In this document: positions 1 through 9,359 of the stretch, one piece after another | Layout of the letters: each line of letters starts with the position of its first letter | Numbering within the stretch: the stretch's first letter is position 1 | NCBI GenBank assembly: GCA_045613985.1 | Contig: JAZLCA010000063.1 | Location: 1 to 38,268 of the forward strand | Source of the DNA: SIG644 sp045613985 | GTDB lineage: Bacteria > Bacillota > Clostridia > Oscillospirales > CAG-272 | Direction: 5' to 3' | DNA length: 38,268 bases | Program-made: the position numbers and the translations under genes | Notes under the pieces: model-generated | What the model was told of the DNA's origin: nothing | Databases searched by the model: none | The model's input: only the letters and a program-made list of their open reading frames with translations

Positions 1-46
1 CCATCAGTTCTTTTTTAGTGTCGTGGGCGATAATCGCAATTTCCAT
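1..46 (-). CDS. mgsA: methylglyoxal synthase, N-terminal fragment (runs off window)
   Basis: Only the first 15 codons are in the window, reading MEIAIIAHDTKKELM. This matches the start of methylglyoxal synthase, where the IALIAHDxKK segment forms the first beta strand and phosphate-binding region. The enzyme converts dihydroxyacetone phosphate to methylglyoxal and phosphate, a glycolytic bypass in the cytoplasm. The ATG at 46-44 follows a purine-rich AGAGGATGAG ribosome-binding site, and a strong promoter lies about 110 bases upstream. The rest of the gene lies left of position 1, so length and active-site aspartates cannot be checked. The identification rests on a short but characteristic peptide. 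Confidence 0.75.
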   Translation of the reverse strand, partial: MEIAIIAHDTKKELM

Positions 47-157
47 TCAACTCATCCTCTCTTTGGTATAAATACATGGATTTTCACATCAAAATCGTCA
101 TCAAGTATGGCGAATTGCACAATAAAATTGTTCGAGATATCACTAATTTTATGCCTT

Positions 158-186
158 ATTATACCATAAAAAACCCTTTTTGTCAA
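158..186 (-). promoter_or_regulatory. sigma-A promoter for mgsA
   Basis: On the minus strand a perfect TTGACA -35 box (186-181) and a perfect TATAAT -10 box (163-158) are separated by exactly 17 bases. Transcription would start near 151, giving a leader of about 105 nucleotides before the mgsA ATG at 46. I see no known riboswitch in that leader. Confidence 0.85.
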
Positions 187-270
187 CACCTGTACCCTTT
201 GTTTTGTGCTGTTTCTATTATTTTTTTTGGAATTTTTGATGCGATTTCGGTCATTTTTAAAAAGCAAAAA

Positions 271-312
271 CCGACCGCGCGTCATCCCGAGGGTTGACAC
301 AGGCGCGATCGG
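271..312 (-). terminator. rho-independent terminator after mutS2
   Basis: Downstream of the mutS2 stop, the minus strand reads CCGATCGCGC (312-303), a 22-base loop, GCGCGGTCGG (280-271), then TTTTTGCTTTTT. The stem is 10 bp with one G-T wobble. It closes the ylbJ-to-mutS2 gene run and separates it from mgsA. Confidence 0.75.
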
Positions 313-334
313 TTATGCAAAAGTTACAAAAGAA

Positions 335-2743
335 TTATTTCAGTTCGACCACGGTAACGCCGCCATCGCCCTCGCCATACTGGCCGCCGCGGAAGGAAGC
401 GATTCGCTTGTCTCCCTTGAGGATGCGCCAAAGCGCCGCCCGCAATGCTCCCGTTCCCTTGCCGTGAATGAGAGACACGGAGTGAATACCGTGCAGCTGT
501 GCCTCGTCGAGATATTTATCGACGACGCCCCAGGCTTCCTCACCCGTCATGCCGCGCAGATCGATCTCGGGCTTAAAATCGTGATTGATCTGAGCGCGGT
601 AGTCCGAGGCTTTTTTGCTCTGCTTATCCTTCGTGATCAGCTGCGGGGCATTTTCGATCAGTTTGAGGTTTTTCAGCTTGGTCTTGGTCGTGATGATTCC
701 CGCCTTGACCATAACGTTACCGCTGCGATCCGGCTCGGAAACCACGACTGCCTGCTTGCCGATGTCCATCAGATACACCTCATCCCCCTTGCGAAGAGGT
801 CGGGGCAGAACGTAATTTTCGTCTTTTTTCTCGTCCACGGGATCGATCAAGTCTTCATTTTCCCGCAGATATGCCCGCACGTTTCGGCGAGTTTCCTCCA
901 ATTGAGAGGCCAAGCGGTCGGTCGATTGGGCGCGGCGCACCTTATCTGCCTGCTCCAGAATGTAGTCACTGGAAACCTTGGCACTGGTGAGGATGGAATT
1001 CGCCTTTTCTCTGGCCTTTTCCAGCGTGACCTCCGCTTCGCGGAGCCGCTTCTCAATCTGTTTTTCGTTGGTCAATTTATAATTTTCATACTCGCGCCGT
1101 AGTCTTTTGGCCTCGGCACGTTCCTTTTCCATGGCGATTCGGCTGCGCTCCAGTTGCTCGATAACATCCTCAAACTGCTTGTTGTCTTCGCTGATATACT
1201 GCTTGGCGCGGGCCACAATAGCATCCGGGACACCAAGTTTGGTCGAAATAGCAAAGGCATTGGATTTACCCGGTGTGCCGATGATGAGCTTATACGTGGG
1301 TTTGAGGGTTTCGACGTCAAACTCGCACGAGGCGTTGCACACGCCCACGGTAGAGAGAGCGTAGGCTTTCAATTCGGCGTAGTGGGTGGTAGCGCCGCAC
1401 ATGGCGCCCGCATCCCGCACGGCCTCAATGATGGCTACGGCCAGTGCCGCGCCCTCGATGGGATCGGTACCGCCGCCCAGCTCGTCGAACAGCACGAGCG
1501 ATTTATCGGTCAACTGATTGAGAATAGAAACGATATTGACCATGTGGGAGGAGAAGGTAGAGAGCGACTGCTCGATGCTCTGCTCGTCACCCAGATCGAC
1601 CAAAATGCGATCGAACAGGCACATAGTCGAGGGCTCCACCGCGGGAATATGCAGGCCCGATTGTACCATCAAGGCAAACAAACCCAGCGTCTTCAGGGTG
1701 ACCGTTTTACCGCCGGTATTGGGGCCGGTAATGATCAAGGTATCGTAACCCCCGTTCTCTCCACAGCCTGCCCCCAGCTCTACGTTGATGGGGACAACGC
1801 TGTTTTTATCGATGAGAGGGTGGCGGGCGCGAGACAGTCTGACCGTCCGCTCGCCCGTCAACACAGGGGCAATGCCCTGCATACTCGCCGACAACTCACC
1901 GCAGGCGAAAATAAAGGCCAGCTCGGTAATATTGCGATAGTTCAGATCGATCACGCTGCCCGCATCGCTGACCTTGGAGGACAGCTCTGCCAGGATGCGT
2001 TCGATCTCCCGCTCCTCCTTGGCGTGAAGCAGGCGTAGCTCGTTGTTGGCTTCGACCACCGCCATAGGCTCGATAAACAGCGTTGCGCCCGAAGCGGAGG
2101 TGTCGTGCAACAAACCCGGCACGTCGGCGCGGTGCTCGGCCCGCACGGGAACAACGTAGCGTCCGTCGCGCGATGTGACCAAGTTCTCCTGCAAATATTT
2201 AGCGTGCGTACCACCCGTGATATACTTGTGCAGAATATCCTTGATGCGCAGATTTGCCGCCCGCATATTGCGACGGATGGTGGCCAGCGTGGGGCTGGCT
2301 TCGTCGGCAATGGTATCCTCCGTGGGAATCGCACGCTCAATCTCCAATTCCAGGTGACGGTTGGGCATCAGCCGCTCGAACATCTCGTCCAGCGAGGTTT
2401 CAAACGTTCGATTGGTGGTACCGTAGTCCAACAGCGTGCGAGCCGTGCGCAAAACGGCAGCGATATCCAGCAGCTCGCGCGGGGTAAGGATAGCTCCCTT
2501 CTCCGCCCGCTCACAGGCAGCTCCCACGTCTTTGATCATGCCGAATGAGGGCATCCCCTTGGCATCGCACATACGTCGTGCGTCGGTCGTATGACGCAGA
2601 CGGCGCAGAACGACATGGATATCATCCGAGGGAGACAGACGGCGGGCCAGAGCGCGGCTGCCCTCGGTGGGGGCATGATCGCACAGCATCTCCAGCACGC
2701 GGTCAAATTCCAGGGTGGTCATTGTTTTTTCTGTTATTTTCAT
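335..2743 (-). CDS. mutS2: endonuclease/ribosome-rescue ATPase MutS2
   Basis: 802 residues, close to the usual length of about 785 for MutS2. The N-terminal core and clamp-like helices (about 1-300) are followed by the MutS ATPase with Walker A GPNTGGKT at 340-347 and Walker B VLFDELGGGTDP at about 417-428. A coiled-coil stretch rich in E, K and R follows (about 515-620). The C-terminus is an Smr nuclease domain with EIDLRGMTGEEA and the HGKGTG motif. The mismatch-recognition domain of MutS1 is absent. In Bacillota, MutS2 has been linked to suppression of homologous recombination and to splitting of collided ribosomes. It is the last gene of the era-recO run, 87 bases after recO with no terminator between, and starts at an ATG behind AAAGGATC. 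Confidence 0.96.
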   Translation of the reverse strand: MKITEKTMTTLEFDRVLEMLCDHAPTEGSRALARRLSPSDDIHVVLRRLRHTTDARRMCDAKGMPSFGMIKDVGAACERAEKGAILTPRELLDIAAVLRTARTLLDYGTTNRTFETSLDEMFERLMPNRHLELEIERAIPTEDTIADEASPTLATIRRNMRAANLRIKDILHKYITGGTHAKYLQENLVTSRDGRYVVPVRAEHRADVPGLLHDTSASGATLFIEPMAVVEANNELRLLHAKEEREIERILAELSSKVSDAGSVIDLNYRNITELAFIFACGELSASMQGIAPVLTGERTVRLSRARHPLIDKNSVVPINVELGAGCGENGGYDTLIITGPNTGGKTVTLKTLGLFALMVQSGLHIPAVEPSTMCLFDRILVDLGDEQSIEQSLSTFSSHMVNIVSILNQLTDKSLVLFDELGGGTDPIEGAALAVAIIEAVRDAGAMCGATTHYAELKAYALSTVGVCNASCEFDVETLKPTYKLIIGTPGKSNAFAISTKLGVPDAIVARAKQYISEDNKQFEDVIEQLERSRIAMEKERAEAKRLRREYENYKLTNEKQIEKRLREAEVTLEKAREKANSILTSAKVSSDYILEQADKVRRAQSTDRLASQLEETRRNVRAYLRENEDLIDPVDEKKDENYVLPRPLRKGDEVYLMDIGKQAVVVSEPDRSGNVMVKAGIITTKTKLKNLKLIENAPQLITKDKQSKKASDYRAQINHDFKPEIDLRGMTGEEAWGVVDKYLDEAQLHGIHSVSLIHGKGTGALRAALWRILKGDKRIASFRGGQYGEGDGGVTVVELK

Positions 2744-2830
2744 AGTAGATCCTTTAAGTCGGAATGATTGGTTTGATTCGTTTATTTCGGTGGGGAGATC
2801 TTAGCTGAAATTTGCTGCTAAAAATACAGG

Positions 2831-3625
2831 TTATTTTCCCCGCATCTGCTCATACATTTTCAGCGCAGCACTATCCACGTCCAAATGATAGCGGACAAAT
2901 TTCTCACCCGCGCGGGAAAAATCATATCGGTCCCGCTCGTCCTCCAAGCGGAAGGACATCATTTTATCCAGCGGTGTCGACAGTGCAAAACGAATGGCCG
3001 CCAGCGCGCCACCGCCCAAAAGCACCCATTCATGGCGCGGAGCATCGTCCACCGTCAAAGCTGCGTCGCCCAAAAGCTCGCGCTTGGCGCGGCATTCACC
3101 GCAGTACAGCTCACCCTGGGCGATATCCAGCGCAAAACCGCCGTCTTGCGTTTTGCCGCAAGAGCAACACGCGCCCACGGCGGGAGAAAGTCCTTGCATA
3201 GCAAGAATACGCCACTCGAACACGCCTTTGATCAGCTCGTCCGGATAGCTTCGGTTGGCCAGAAAATACAGCGAATTGAGCAAGAGCCGCAAAAGCTCTC
3301 CGCTCTCCTCCCCCGGCTCGCTGACCGCCATGGCAACGTCACAAAAGTAGGCCGCCAGATTCAAAGCATCCAGGCGAGTGGTCACACCGTAGAAATTCTC
3401 CTTGAGCTCTCCGGTGCGAAGCCAGTACAGATCGCCTTTTTTGTACAGTTCAAAATCGCCGTAACAAAAGGGCTGACTCATCGCCATTTGCGGCCCTTTG
3501 AGGGAACGCGCCCCTTTGGCGATTACGGTGATTCGCCCCAGCGCGGACGTCAGAACGGTGAGGATGACGTCCTTATCCCGCTTGGCGCGAATGACCAATC
3601 CCAACGTATGGCACTGCTCCGACAT
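2831..3625 (-). CDS. recO: DNA repair protein RecO
   Basis: 264 residues, the usual RecO length. The N-terminal OB-fold (about 1-80) begins with a TLGLVIRAKRDKD-like strand and contains the typical IAKGARSLKG segment near 35-44. A helical domain follows, then a C4 zinc site made by C154/C156 (CCSCGK) and C175/C178 (CGEC). RecO loads RecA onto SSB-coated single-stranded DNA together with RecR and anneals complementary strands. It lies 30 bases downstream of era, as in Bacillus subtilis. The ATG follows a strong GGGAGGTGAGG ribosome-binding site. Confidence 0.95.
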   Translation of the reverse strand: MSEQCHTLGLVIRAKRDKDVILTVLTSALGRITVIAKGARSLKGPQMAMSQPFCYGDFELYKKGDLYWLRTGELKENFYGVTTRLDALNLAAYFCDVAMAVSEPGEESGELLRLLLNSLYFLANRSYPDELIKGVFEWRILAMQGLSPAVGACCSCGKTQDGGFALDIAQGELYCGECRAKRELLGDAALTVDDAPRHEWVLLGGGALAAIRFALSTPLDKMMSFRLEDERDRYDFSRAGEKFVRYHLDVDSAALKMYEQMRGK

Positions 3626-3655
3626 CTCCTCACCTCCCTTTCCTTTGCTTTCTTA

Positions 3656-4546
<891 letters not shown>

Positions 4547-4578
4547 ATTTTTCTTTTCCTCGTTTAATACGTCATTGA

Positions 4579-5064
4579 TTATTGCACCTTTTCGGGCGCG
4601 AAGATTTCAGTCTGCTCTCCCGTGGTCAGGTCCACCCAGATGACCGAAATAATGGAAGTTCCCTTAGCCTCGGAGGTTACCATGAAACAGTATTCTCCAC
4701 CCTCCACGTCATAGCAGCAGACGTAGACGATGTCCTCACCCACGACCTCATACGCGTAGCCGTCAAAATCCTTCCAGGTCAGTTTTTCGCCTTTGTCCAC
4801 CAGATTCTCCATCTGGGAGAGCGTCATCAGGTTTTCCGGCTCTTTTACGCCGTCGCCGTAGTGCTGTGAACGGTAGATCCCAAAGCCTGCCATGATCATC
4901 ACGATCACAGCCATACAGGCAAGGAAGGTCAACAGCTTGATATTGCGGGAGATGAAGGTCTCGGTCTTGCCCGCCGTATCCACCTCTTTGGGGCGGCGGA
5001 TGGCCTCGGGCTGTATATCTTGCGGCGTATTGTCTCTGTTTTTATGAAATCCCGGATACGGCAT
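4579..5064 (-). CDS. membrane-anchored protein of unknown function in the era operon
   Basis: 161 residues; I do not recognise the family. A polar, proline-containing N-terminus (1-40) is followed by one hydrophobic helix (about 43-64) and a soluble domain (about 70-161). The soluble part is rich in beta-prone stretches and contains a CC pair (VYVCCYDVEGGEYC) and an acidic surface. The likely topology is N-in with the domain outside the membrane. It lies 32 bases upstream of era and 32 bases downstream of ybeY, the place occupied by dgkA and cdd in B. subtilis. The ribosome-binding site is AAAGGAG. The position suggests co-expression with ribosome-maturation genes, but the sequence gives no evidence of function. 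Confidence 0.8.
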   Translation of the reverse strand: MPYPGFHKNRDNTPQDIQPEAIRRPKEVDTAGKTETFISRNIKLLTFLACMAVIVMIMAGFGIYRSQHYGDGVKEPENLMTLSQMENLVDKGEKLTWKDFDGYAYEVVGEDIVYVCCYDVEGGEYCFMVTSEAKGTSIISVIWVDLTTGEQTEIFAPEKVQ

Positions 5065-5096
5065 ATAAACTCCTTTCCGTCCTCGTCATGTATATA

Positions 5097-5582
5097 TTAT
5101 TCTTTGACAGCAAGGCCCATGCGCTCCATGATCGCTCTCTGACGAGCTCTCATGTCGGTCTCGTCTTCTTCGCCCGTCTCATGATCATAGCCCAGAAGAT
5201 GCAGCATGGAATGTGCCGTCAAAAAGGCGGCTTCGCGCTCAAAGCTGTGGCCAAACTCCTCGGCCTGCGCCTTGGTGCGCTCCAAATTGAGCACGATATC
5301 ACCCAACATATTTTGGATCTCGTCCACGGGAGGCTCGTCCGTCTCGCCCTCAAAGTCAAACAGAGGGAAGGACAGCACGTCCGTCGGGGCATCGATGCCA
5401 CGGAAGCGCAGGTTGAGGTCCTGAATACCCTCGCTGTCGGTCAGCGTGACGCTGACTTCCACGTCGTTGCCATACTGCTCGTACGCCAGCGTCTCGGCGA
5501 TGGCGCGGCGGATGAGCATTTTCAGCTTGTAGGTTACGGGCATCGCGTTTTGTTCATTTTCGTAGTATACCGTCAGATTCAT
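5097..5582 (-). CDS. ybeY: endoribonuclease YbeY (rRNA maturation factor)
   Basis: 161 residues, typical length. The zinc-binding signature HSMLHLLGYDH (HxxxHxxGxDH, about 124-134) is intact, preceded by the conserved TDVLSFP segment (about 67-73) and the GDIVLN strand. YbeY is a metal-dependent RNase involved in 16S rRNA 3'-end maturation and 70S quality control. It lies between phoH and the unknown membrane protein, in the conserved Bacillota order phoH-ybeY-era. The ATG follows AAGGACGG. Confidence 0.96.
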   Translation of the reverse strand: MNLTVYYENEQNAMPVTYKLKMLIRRAIAETLAYEQYGNDVEVSVTLTDSEGIQDLNLRFRGIDAPTDVLSFPLFDFEGETDEPPVDEIQNMLGDIVLNLERTKAQAEEFGHSFEREAAFLTAHSMLHLLGYDHETGEEDETDMRARQRAIMERMGLAVKE

Positions 5583-5612
5583 GATTTTTACCGTCCTTAT
5601 ATTTTAATTTTA

Positions 5613-6635
5613 TCAGTTTCTCTTGAATTTTTTGGCCGTGAAGCTGTCGCTTCGATGCTCGTTTTCAAAACGATCGTAGGCCTGAATGATCTTTTGCACC
5701 AAGTGGTGGCGAACCACGTCACGCTCGGTAAAGTGATGAATGGAAATGTCCTCGATATCGTCAAGGATCTTGACTGCCATCGACAGACCGCTCTTGGTTC
5801 CGTGCGGCAGGTCAGTCTGTGTCAAATCTCCCGTAATGACTGCCTTGGAATTAAAGCCCAGGCGGGTAAGAAACATTTTCATTTGCTCGGGCGTCGCATT
5901 CTGTGCCTCGTCCAAAATGATAAAGGAATCGTCCAGCGTGCGTCCTCTCATATAGGCCAAGGGAGCGACCTCGATGGTCTGCTTTTCCACACAGTGCTGG
6001 TAATTCTCCGCCCCCATCATCTCAAACAGCGCGTCGTACAACGGGCGCAGGTAGGGATCGATCTTACTCTGCAAGTCGCCCGGCAAAAAGCCCAGACGCT
6101 CGCCCGCCTCGATCGCAGGGCGGGTCAAGATGATGCGGCTGACCTGCTTGTCCCGCAGGGCCTTGACCGCCATGGCGACCGCCAGGAAGGTCTTGCCCGT
6201 ACCGGCAGGGCCGACACCGAAAATGATGGTGTTTTTGCGAATGGCCTCAACGTATTTTTTCTGTCCGATCGTTTTGGCCTTGATGGGCTTGCCGCGCGTG
6301 GTCACGCAAATGCAATCGTCGCCCAGCGCTTCTACCGCGTCCTTTTCGCCCGCCTGCACCATACTGATGATATAGCGCACCGATTGTTCGGGAACGCTCT
6401 CCTCCCTTGTTGCAACCGTCCGCAGATTCTCCAGGGCCCGGGCGGCACGGGCGACGCTCTTGGCGTCCGCCCCCTCGACGGTGATCGCCCCGTGTCCCTC
6501 CGACTCACCGCCGCGATTGCGTACGATGACGGAAAATGCAGTTTCAATCAATTTGACGTTAGCATCGAACGCACCGAACATACGGGCCGTCACCTCGGCG
6601 CTCGATACCGCTATGGTTTGTTTGTATTGACTCAT
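5613..6635 (-). CDS. phoH: PhoH family ATPase (PhoH/PhoL)
   Basis: 340 residues. An N-terminal KH-like region (about 1-110) precedes the PhoH ATPase with Walker A GPAGTGKT at 142-149, the ILTRPAIEAGERLGFLPGD block (about 168-187) and Walker B FIILDEAQNAT with D242 and E243. PhoH proteins are cytoplasmic ATPases linked to RNA metabolism; the physiological substrate is not established. The gene is 27 bases downstream of yqfD and 30 bases upstream of ybeY, matching B. subtilis order except that a yqfF (pgpH) homologue is missing between phoH and ybeY. The ribosome-binding site is GGAGGCATG. Confidence 0.95.
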   Translation of the reverse strand: MSQYKQTIAVSSAEVTARMFGAFDANVKLIETAFSVIVRNRGGESEGHGAITVEGADAKSVARAARALENLRTVATREESVPEQSVRYIISMVQAGEKDAVEALGDDCICVTTRGKPIKAKTIGQKKYVEAIRKNTIIFGVGPAGTGKTFLAVAMAVKALRDKQVSRIILTRPAIEAGERLGFLPGDLQSKIDPYLRPLYDALFEMMGAENYQHCVEKQTIEVAPLAYMRGRTLDDSFIILDEAQNATPEQMKMFLTRLGFNSKAVITGDLTQTDLPHGTKSGLSMAVKILDDIEDISIHHFTERDVVRHHLVQKIIQAYDRFENEHRSDSFTAKKFKRN

Positions 6636-6662
6636 ATATCATGCCTCCACGGCTTTGTTTAT

Positions 6663-7862
6663 CTATGGGGAAACCGCGCTCTCGCCGCCAACCGAAAACG
6701 GAAGCGGCATCGCAATATTCTGCACGCACCAATACCGACAAGTCAGACGGCAATATTCATCCGTCAGCTCGCACACGACGTTTTGAGACAACAGCGTCGC
6801 ATCGCGGGTGGCCAGCGTCAGCGCCCGTCCCAACTCCTCGTAAGCACGGCGTTGTGCTTCCTCGGGGGAGATGGTCACGTGCTGTAATTCATAGGGGCAG
6901 TATTCGATCGTCTGCAGTGACAGCGGCAACGCATCCCCGCCAAAAAGGCTAAAGGTTTCCAGTCTCTTTATTGTATCACAATTCCCCCCTCCAATTCCAG
7001 TACTTTTTGTAATTTTTATCTCATTTCCGAAAAAAAATAACGATTTTTCTCCTTTTATCGATTCAAAATAGACTTTTTTCTCTTCGGTCAGGGGAATTTC
7101 GACGGTCAGAGTATGCTGTGTGCGGGCCATGACCTCTCCGCGCGCCTGGGTCAGTGCATGCTGAAGGTCGCTCATCTCTCGCACCCCCCCAATCAAAAGT
7201 TGGCCTTTGCGCACGATATCTCCGGGCCTCACCTTGACCTCTCCCGATATCAGACGGACGGATTCTATAATGCCGTCCTCGGCCGCGACGAGGTTGCCAG
7301 GTTGCCCGGAGGCATCTGTGCCGTCAGGCAAAAGCAAGGGACGCAGTTGTACGTAAGCCACCGTTCCCTTGAGATTGACGGACACCCAGGCGACCCCCTT
7401 CGACTCGGTCAACAGCTTTTGCTCTACCCGATCGGTGTCAAGCGCAGGGATCCATCCTCCCACAAACAAACCGCTGTCTTGTATTTGCTGGCGGAGCGCG
7501 GAAATATTAGCCTCCCCTTCTCCCTCAACCCGCACGTCCCAGACGACGTTACAGCCGGCCCAGATCATCAAAACGGCCAACAGTGCTCCCACCAATATCC
7601 CATATCTCTTGCGATATTGCAGCAGCTTGTAGGGCAAGCCACCTCCCCCTGTCAGCGTGGTCGCAATGCCCTGTTCAGCACACACCGAAAGCAACCGTTT
7701 GGCCATCCTCCTCCGACAACGTACCGTCGTCCGCTCCAAGCAAGGACTTTCCCAAGGCTGATAAGCAAAGCCGTAAACGCGGCACACGTTGAAAAAAGCG
7801 GCCGCCTGCTCAATGGGAATCGATATTTCGCAATATCCCAGCAAAACGTAGTCAATTCTCAC
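6663..7862 (-). CDS. yqfD: sporulation protein YqfD
   Basis: 399 residues from a GTG start at 7862, chosen because GGGAGG lies seven bases upstream; a longer reading to 7898 is possible but has no such site. A soluble N-terminal domain (about 1-85) is followed by one transmembrane helix (about 88-109) and an extracytoplasmic part that starts like a POTRA/FtsQ module (VWDVRVEGEGEANISALRQ). A large beta-rich region follows. YqfD is a mother-cell (sigma-E) protein needed for efficient sporulation in B. subtilis. The start overlaps the end of yqfC by 11 bases, so translation is probably coupled. An AT-rich patch at 7000-7090 inside the gene is unlike its surroundings and may be a promoter region for phoH. 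Confidence 0.92.
   Translation of the reverse strand: MRIDYVLLGYCEISIPIEQAAAFFNVCRVYGFAYQPWESPCLERTTVRCRRRMAKRLLSVCAEQGIATTLTGGGGLPYKLLQYRKRYGILVGALLAVLMIWAGCNVVWDVRVEGEGEANISALRQQIQDSGLFVGGWIPALDTDRVEQKLLTESKGVAWVSVNLKGTVAYVQLRPLLLPDGTDASGQPGNLVAAEDGIIESVRLISGEVKVRPGDIVRKGQLLIGGVREMSDLQHALTQARGEVMARTQHTLTVEIPLTEEKKVYFESIKGEKSLFFFGNEIKITKSTGIGGGNCDTIKRLETFSLFGGDALPLSLQTIEYCPYELQHVTISPEEAQRRAYEELGRALTLATRDATLLSQNVVCELTDEYCRLTCRYWCVQNIAMPLPFSVGGESAVSP
6970..6978 (-). promoter_or_regulatory. candidate extended -10 promoter inside yqfD
   Basis: The minus strand reads TGATACAAT (6978-6970), a TGnTATAAT-type extended -10, downstream of an unusually AT-rich stretch (7000-7090) that could act as an UP element. 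There is no convincing -35 box. It could give phoH, ybeY, era and recO vegetative expression independent of the sporulation promoter before ylbJ. This is inference from motif and position only. Confidence 0.3.
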
Positions 7863-8178
7863 TTGCTTCCCTCCCCGCCGAATGCTTACAACAACCAAAC
7901 GTAACCGAAAAAATCTCTCCGCGAATTTGGACGGCGTCCGGGTGATAACTCAGGCACAAGAGATTTCGCCCGCAAATGCACACCTGCCCGACGTCGGGAT
8001 CTCTCACGGCCAGCAGAATGCACTCCCGTCCGTATTCTACGATATCACAGCACCCTTGCACCGTGAAAAATCGATTGCTCAGACTCTCACAGCGGCAGTT
8101 ATGCAACAGAAGGCGGTCGTACCTGCGGCATACCCGCCGCCACAACGATTCCCCCTCCCCCTTATTTCGATCTGCCAT
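7852..8178 (-). CDS. yqfC: sporulation protein YqfC (YabP/YqfC family)
   Basis: 108 residues, slightly longer than the usual 90-95. It follows the family pattern: a short basic start, then a beta-rich body with GCCDIVEYGRECILLAV, a second strand pair around VCICGRNLLCL, and a final GEIFSVTF strand. Several cysteines are unusual for the family. YqfC is a small mother-cell sporulation protein of unknown biochemical role, always next to yqfD. It overlaps ylbJ by 17 bases and yqfD by 11 bases, and starts behind AAAAGGAGG. Confidence 0.88.
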   Translation of the reverse strand: MADRNKGEGESLWRRVCRRYDRLLLHNCRCESLSNRFFTVQGCCDIVEYGRECILLAVRDPDVGQVCICGRNLLCLSYHPDAVQIRGEIFSVTFGCCKHSAGREASEN

Positions 8179-9325
8179 ACGCCCTCCTTTTCGTTCTCTT
8201 CAAATAAATACCTCCCGCCGTGGCCACAATCATACCACCCATGCAAAGTGACCAGACGATCCTGCCGGGCACGTCGGACGGGAACCGACCCACCTGGGCT
8301 ATTACACCATCCGTCGCGGCAGACGGTGGCATAAGTACGCCCGTCGAGATCAAAAGTGCCATGCCCGCCCCACACAGGAACGCTTGAACAAGACGGGAGA
8401 GCCAAAAGGCCAGCCGTTTCAACGGGCAACCGACACATTCGGAAAAGATCTGACAATGTACGGAAAATCCGCCCCATCCCACCAAAGCGGCGCACATAAC
8501 CGCCGCGGGCACAGGCTCAAAGGCCGCCGCAACCTCTGCCGCCCCGCCGGACAATTCCAAAAGTCCCAGCAGGCAAGCCCGTCCTCGGGCGCCGGGAGAG
8601 ACTCCCGCCTGGGCCAGCGCACAGTCCAAAACGCTCGTCAAGGAGCTGAACAAAATGACCGTCGCACACACGTTCAGCATACTTCCCGCCGCTGCCGATA
8701 ACACCGATGGCAAGGTCTGTTTGGATTGCTGACCGAGCGTCACGCAAGCACAAGCTACCGTTCTCCTCTTTCTCCCGCGGACCACATCCCCCATGCGCAA
8801 AACCAAGCCGATCAGCAGCGCGGAGGCAAAAGACAACAAGCAAAGCCACCTTCCAAGAGCAGCACTGCCAAACAGCCCCGCTCCCACGGCATTGACAAGA
8901 AAGGCCGTGCTGGGAAGATTGCACAAGCACAGGACCCTGGAAAACTCATTTGCTTCCAACCGACCGCGGCGATAATAGGCCGCCGCCACCCGCGCGCCAA
9001 TAGGAAAGCCGCACAAGACCCCCATTAGAAAAGCACAAAGCCCTGCCTGTGACAATCCAAGCACGGCGCCAAAACGGCGAAGCGGCCACCACGATGCCAG
9101 CATTTCCCCCGCATCTCCTCGGACCATCCATTCGGAGACCACCATGAATGGAAAAAGCGCAGGAATCATGGTATAAGCGCACAGCCGCATCCCCGTCTTG
9201 ACCCCTTGCATAGCCGCTCCCGCCTGCCATAGCAGGAGCAGCATCAAAACAACTACTCCGAGCGGCCCTCGTCGGTGCAACCGATTCGTAGGATTTCCAT
9301 CGTCCAACCGCCGTATATTCCTCAT
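8162..9325 (-). CDS. ylbJ: sporulation integral membrane protein, YlbJ family
   Basis: 387 residues from the ATG at 9325. An upstream ATG at 9361 is rejected because it lies within the candidate sigma-E -10 box. The protein has about eight hydrophobic segments, starting with VVVLMLLLLWQAGA. It carries YlbJ-like signatures: MIPALFPFMVVSEWM in the first third, GVLCGFPIGARVAAAYYRRG in the second, then CNLPSTAFLVNAVGAGLFG. YlbJ is a sigma-E-dependent mother-cell membrane protein related to nucleoside-recognition/transporter-like proteins and is needed for spore resistance; its substrate is unknown. Here it heads a translationally overlapping trio with yqfC and yqfD, a direct link not seen in B. 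subtilis, where ylbJ is elsewhere. Confidence 0.87.
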   Translation of the reverse strand: MRNIRRLDDGNPTNRLHRRGPLGVVVLMLLLLWQAGAAMQGVKTGMRLCAYTMIPALFPFMVVSEWMVRGDAGEMLASWWPLRRFGAVLGLSQAGLCAFLMGVLCGFPIGARVAAAYYRRGRLEANEFSRVLCLCNLPSTAFLVNAVGAGLFGSAALGRWLCLLSFASALLIGLVLRMGDVVRGRKRRTVACACVTLGQQSKQTLPSVLSAAAGSMLNVCATVILFSSLTSVLDCALAQAGVSPGARGRACLLGLLELSGGAAEVAAAFEPVPAAVMCAALVGWGGFSVHCQIFSECVGCPLKRLAFWLSRLVQAFLCGAGMALLISTGVLMPPSAATDGVIAQVGRFPSDVPGRIVWSLCMGGMIVATAGGIYLKRTKRRAYGRSK

Positions 9326-9359
9326 GATGTCGCCTCGCTCCTTCCCTTTGTACGACTCC

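Noticed and set aside
47..300. Short open frames on both strands in the mgsA leader
   Set aside because: They overlap the mgsA promoter and the mutS2 terminator and have no ribosome-binding sites.
5088..6887. A 599-codon plus-strand open frame across ybeY and phoH
   Set aside because: It is antisense to two motif-complete genes and shows no recognisable domain or ribosome-binding site.
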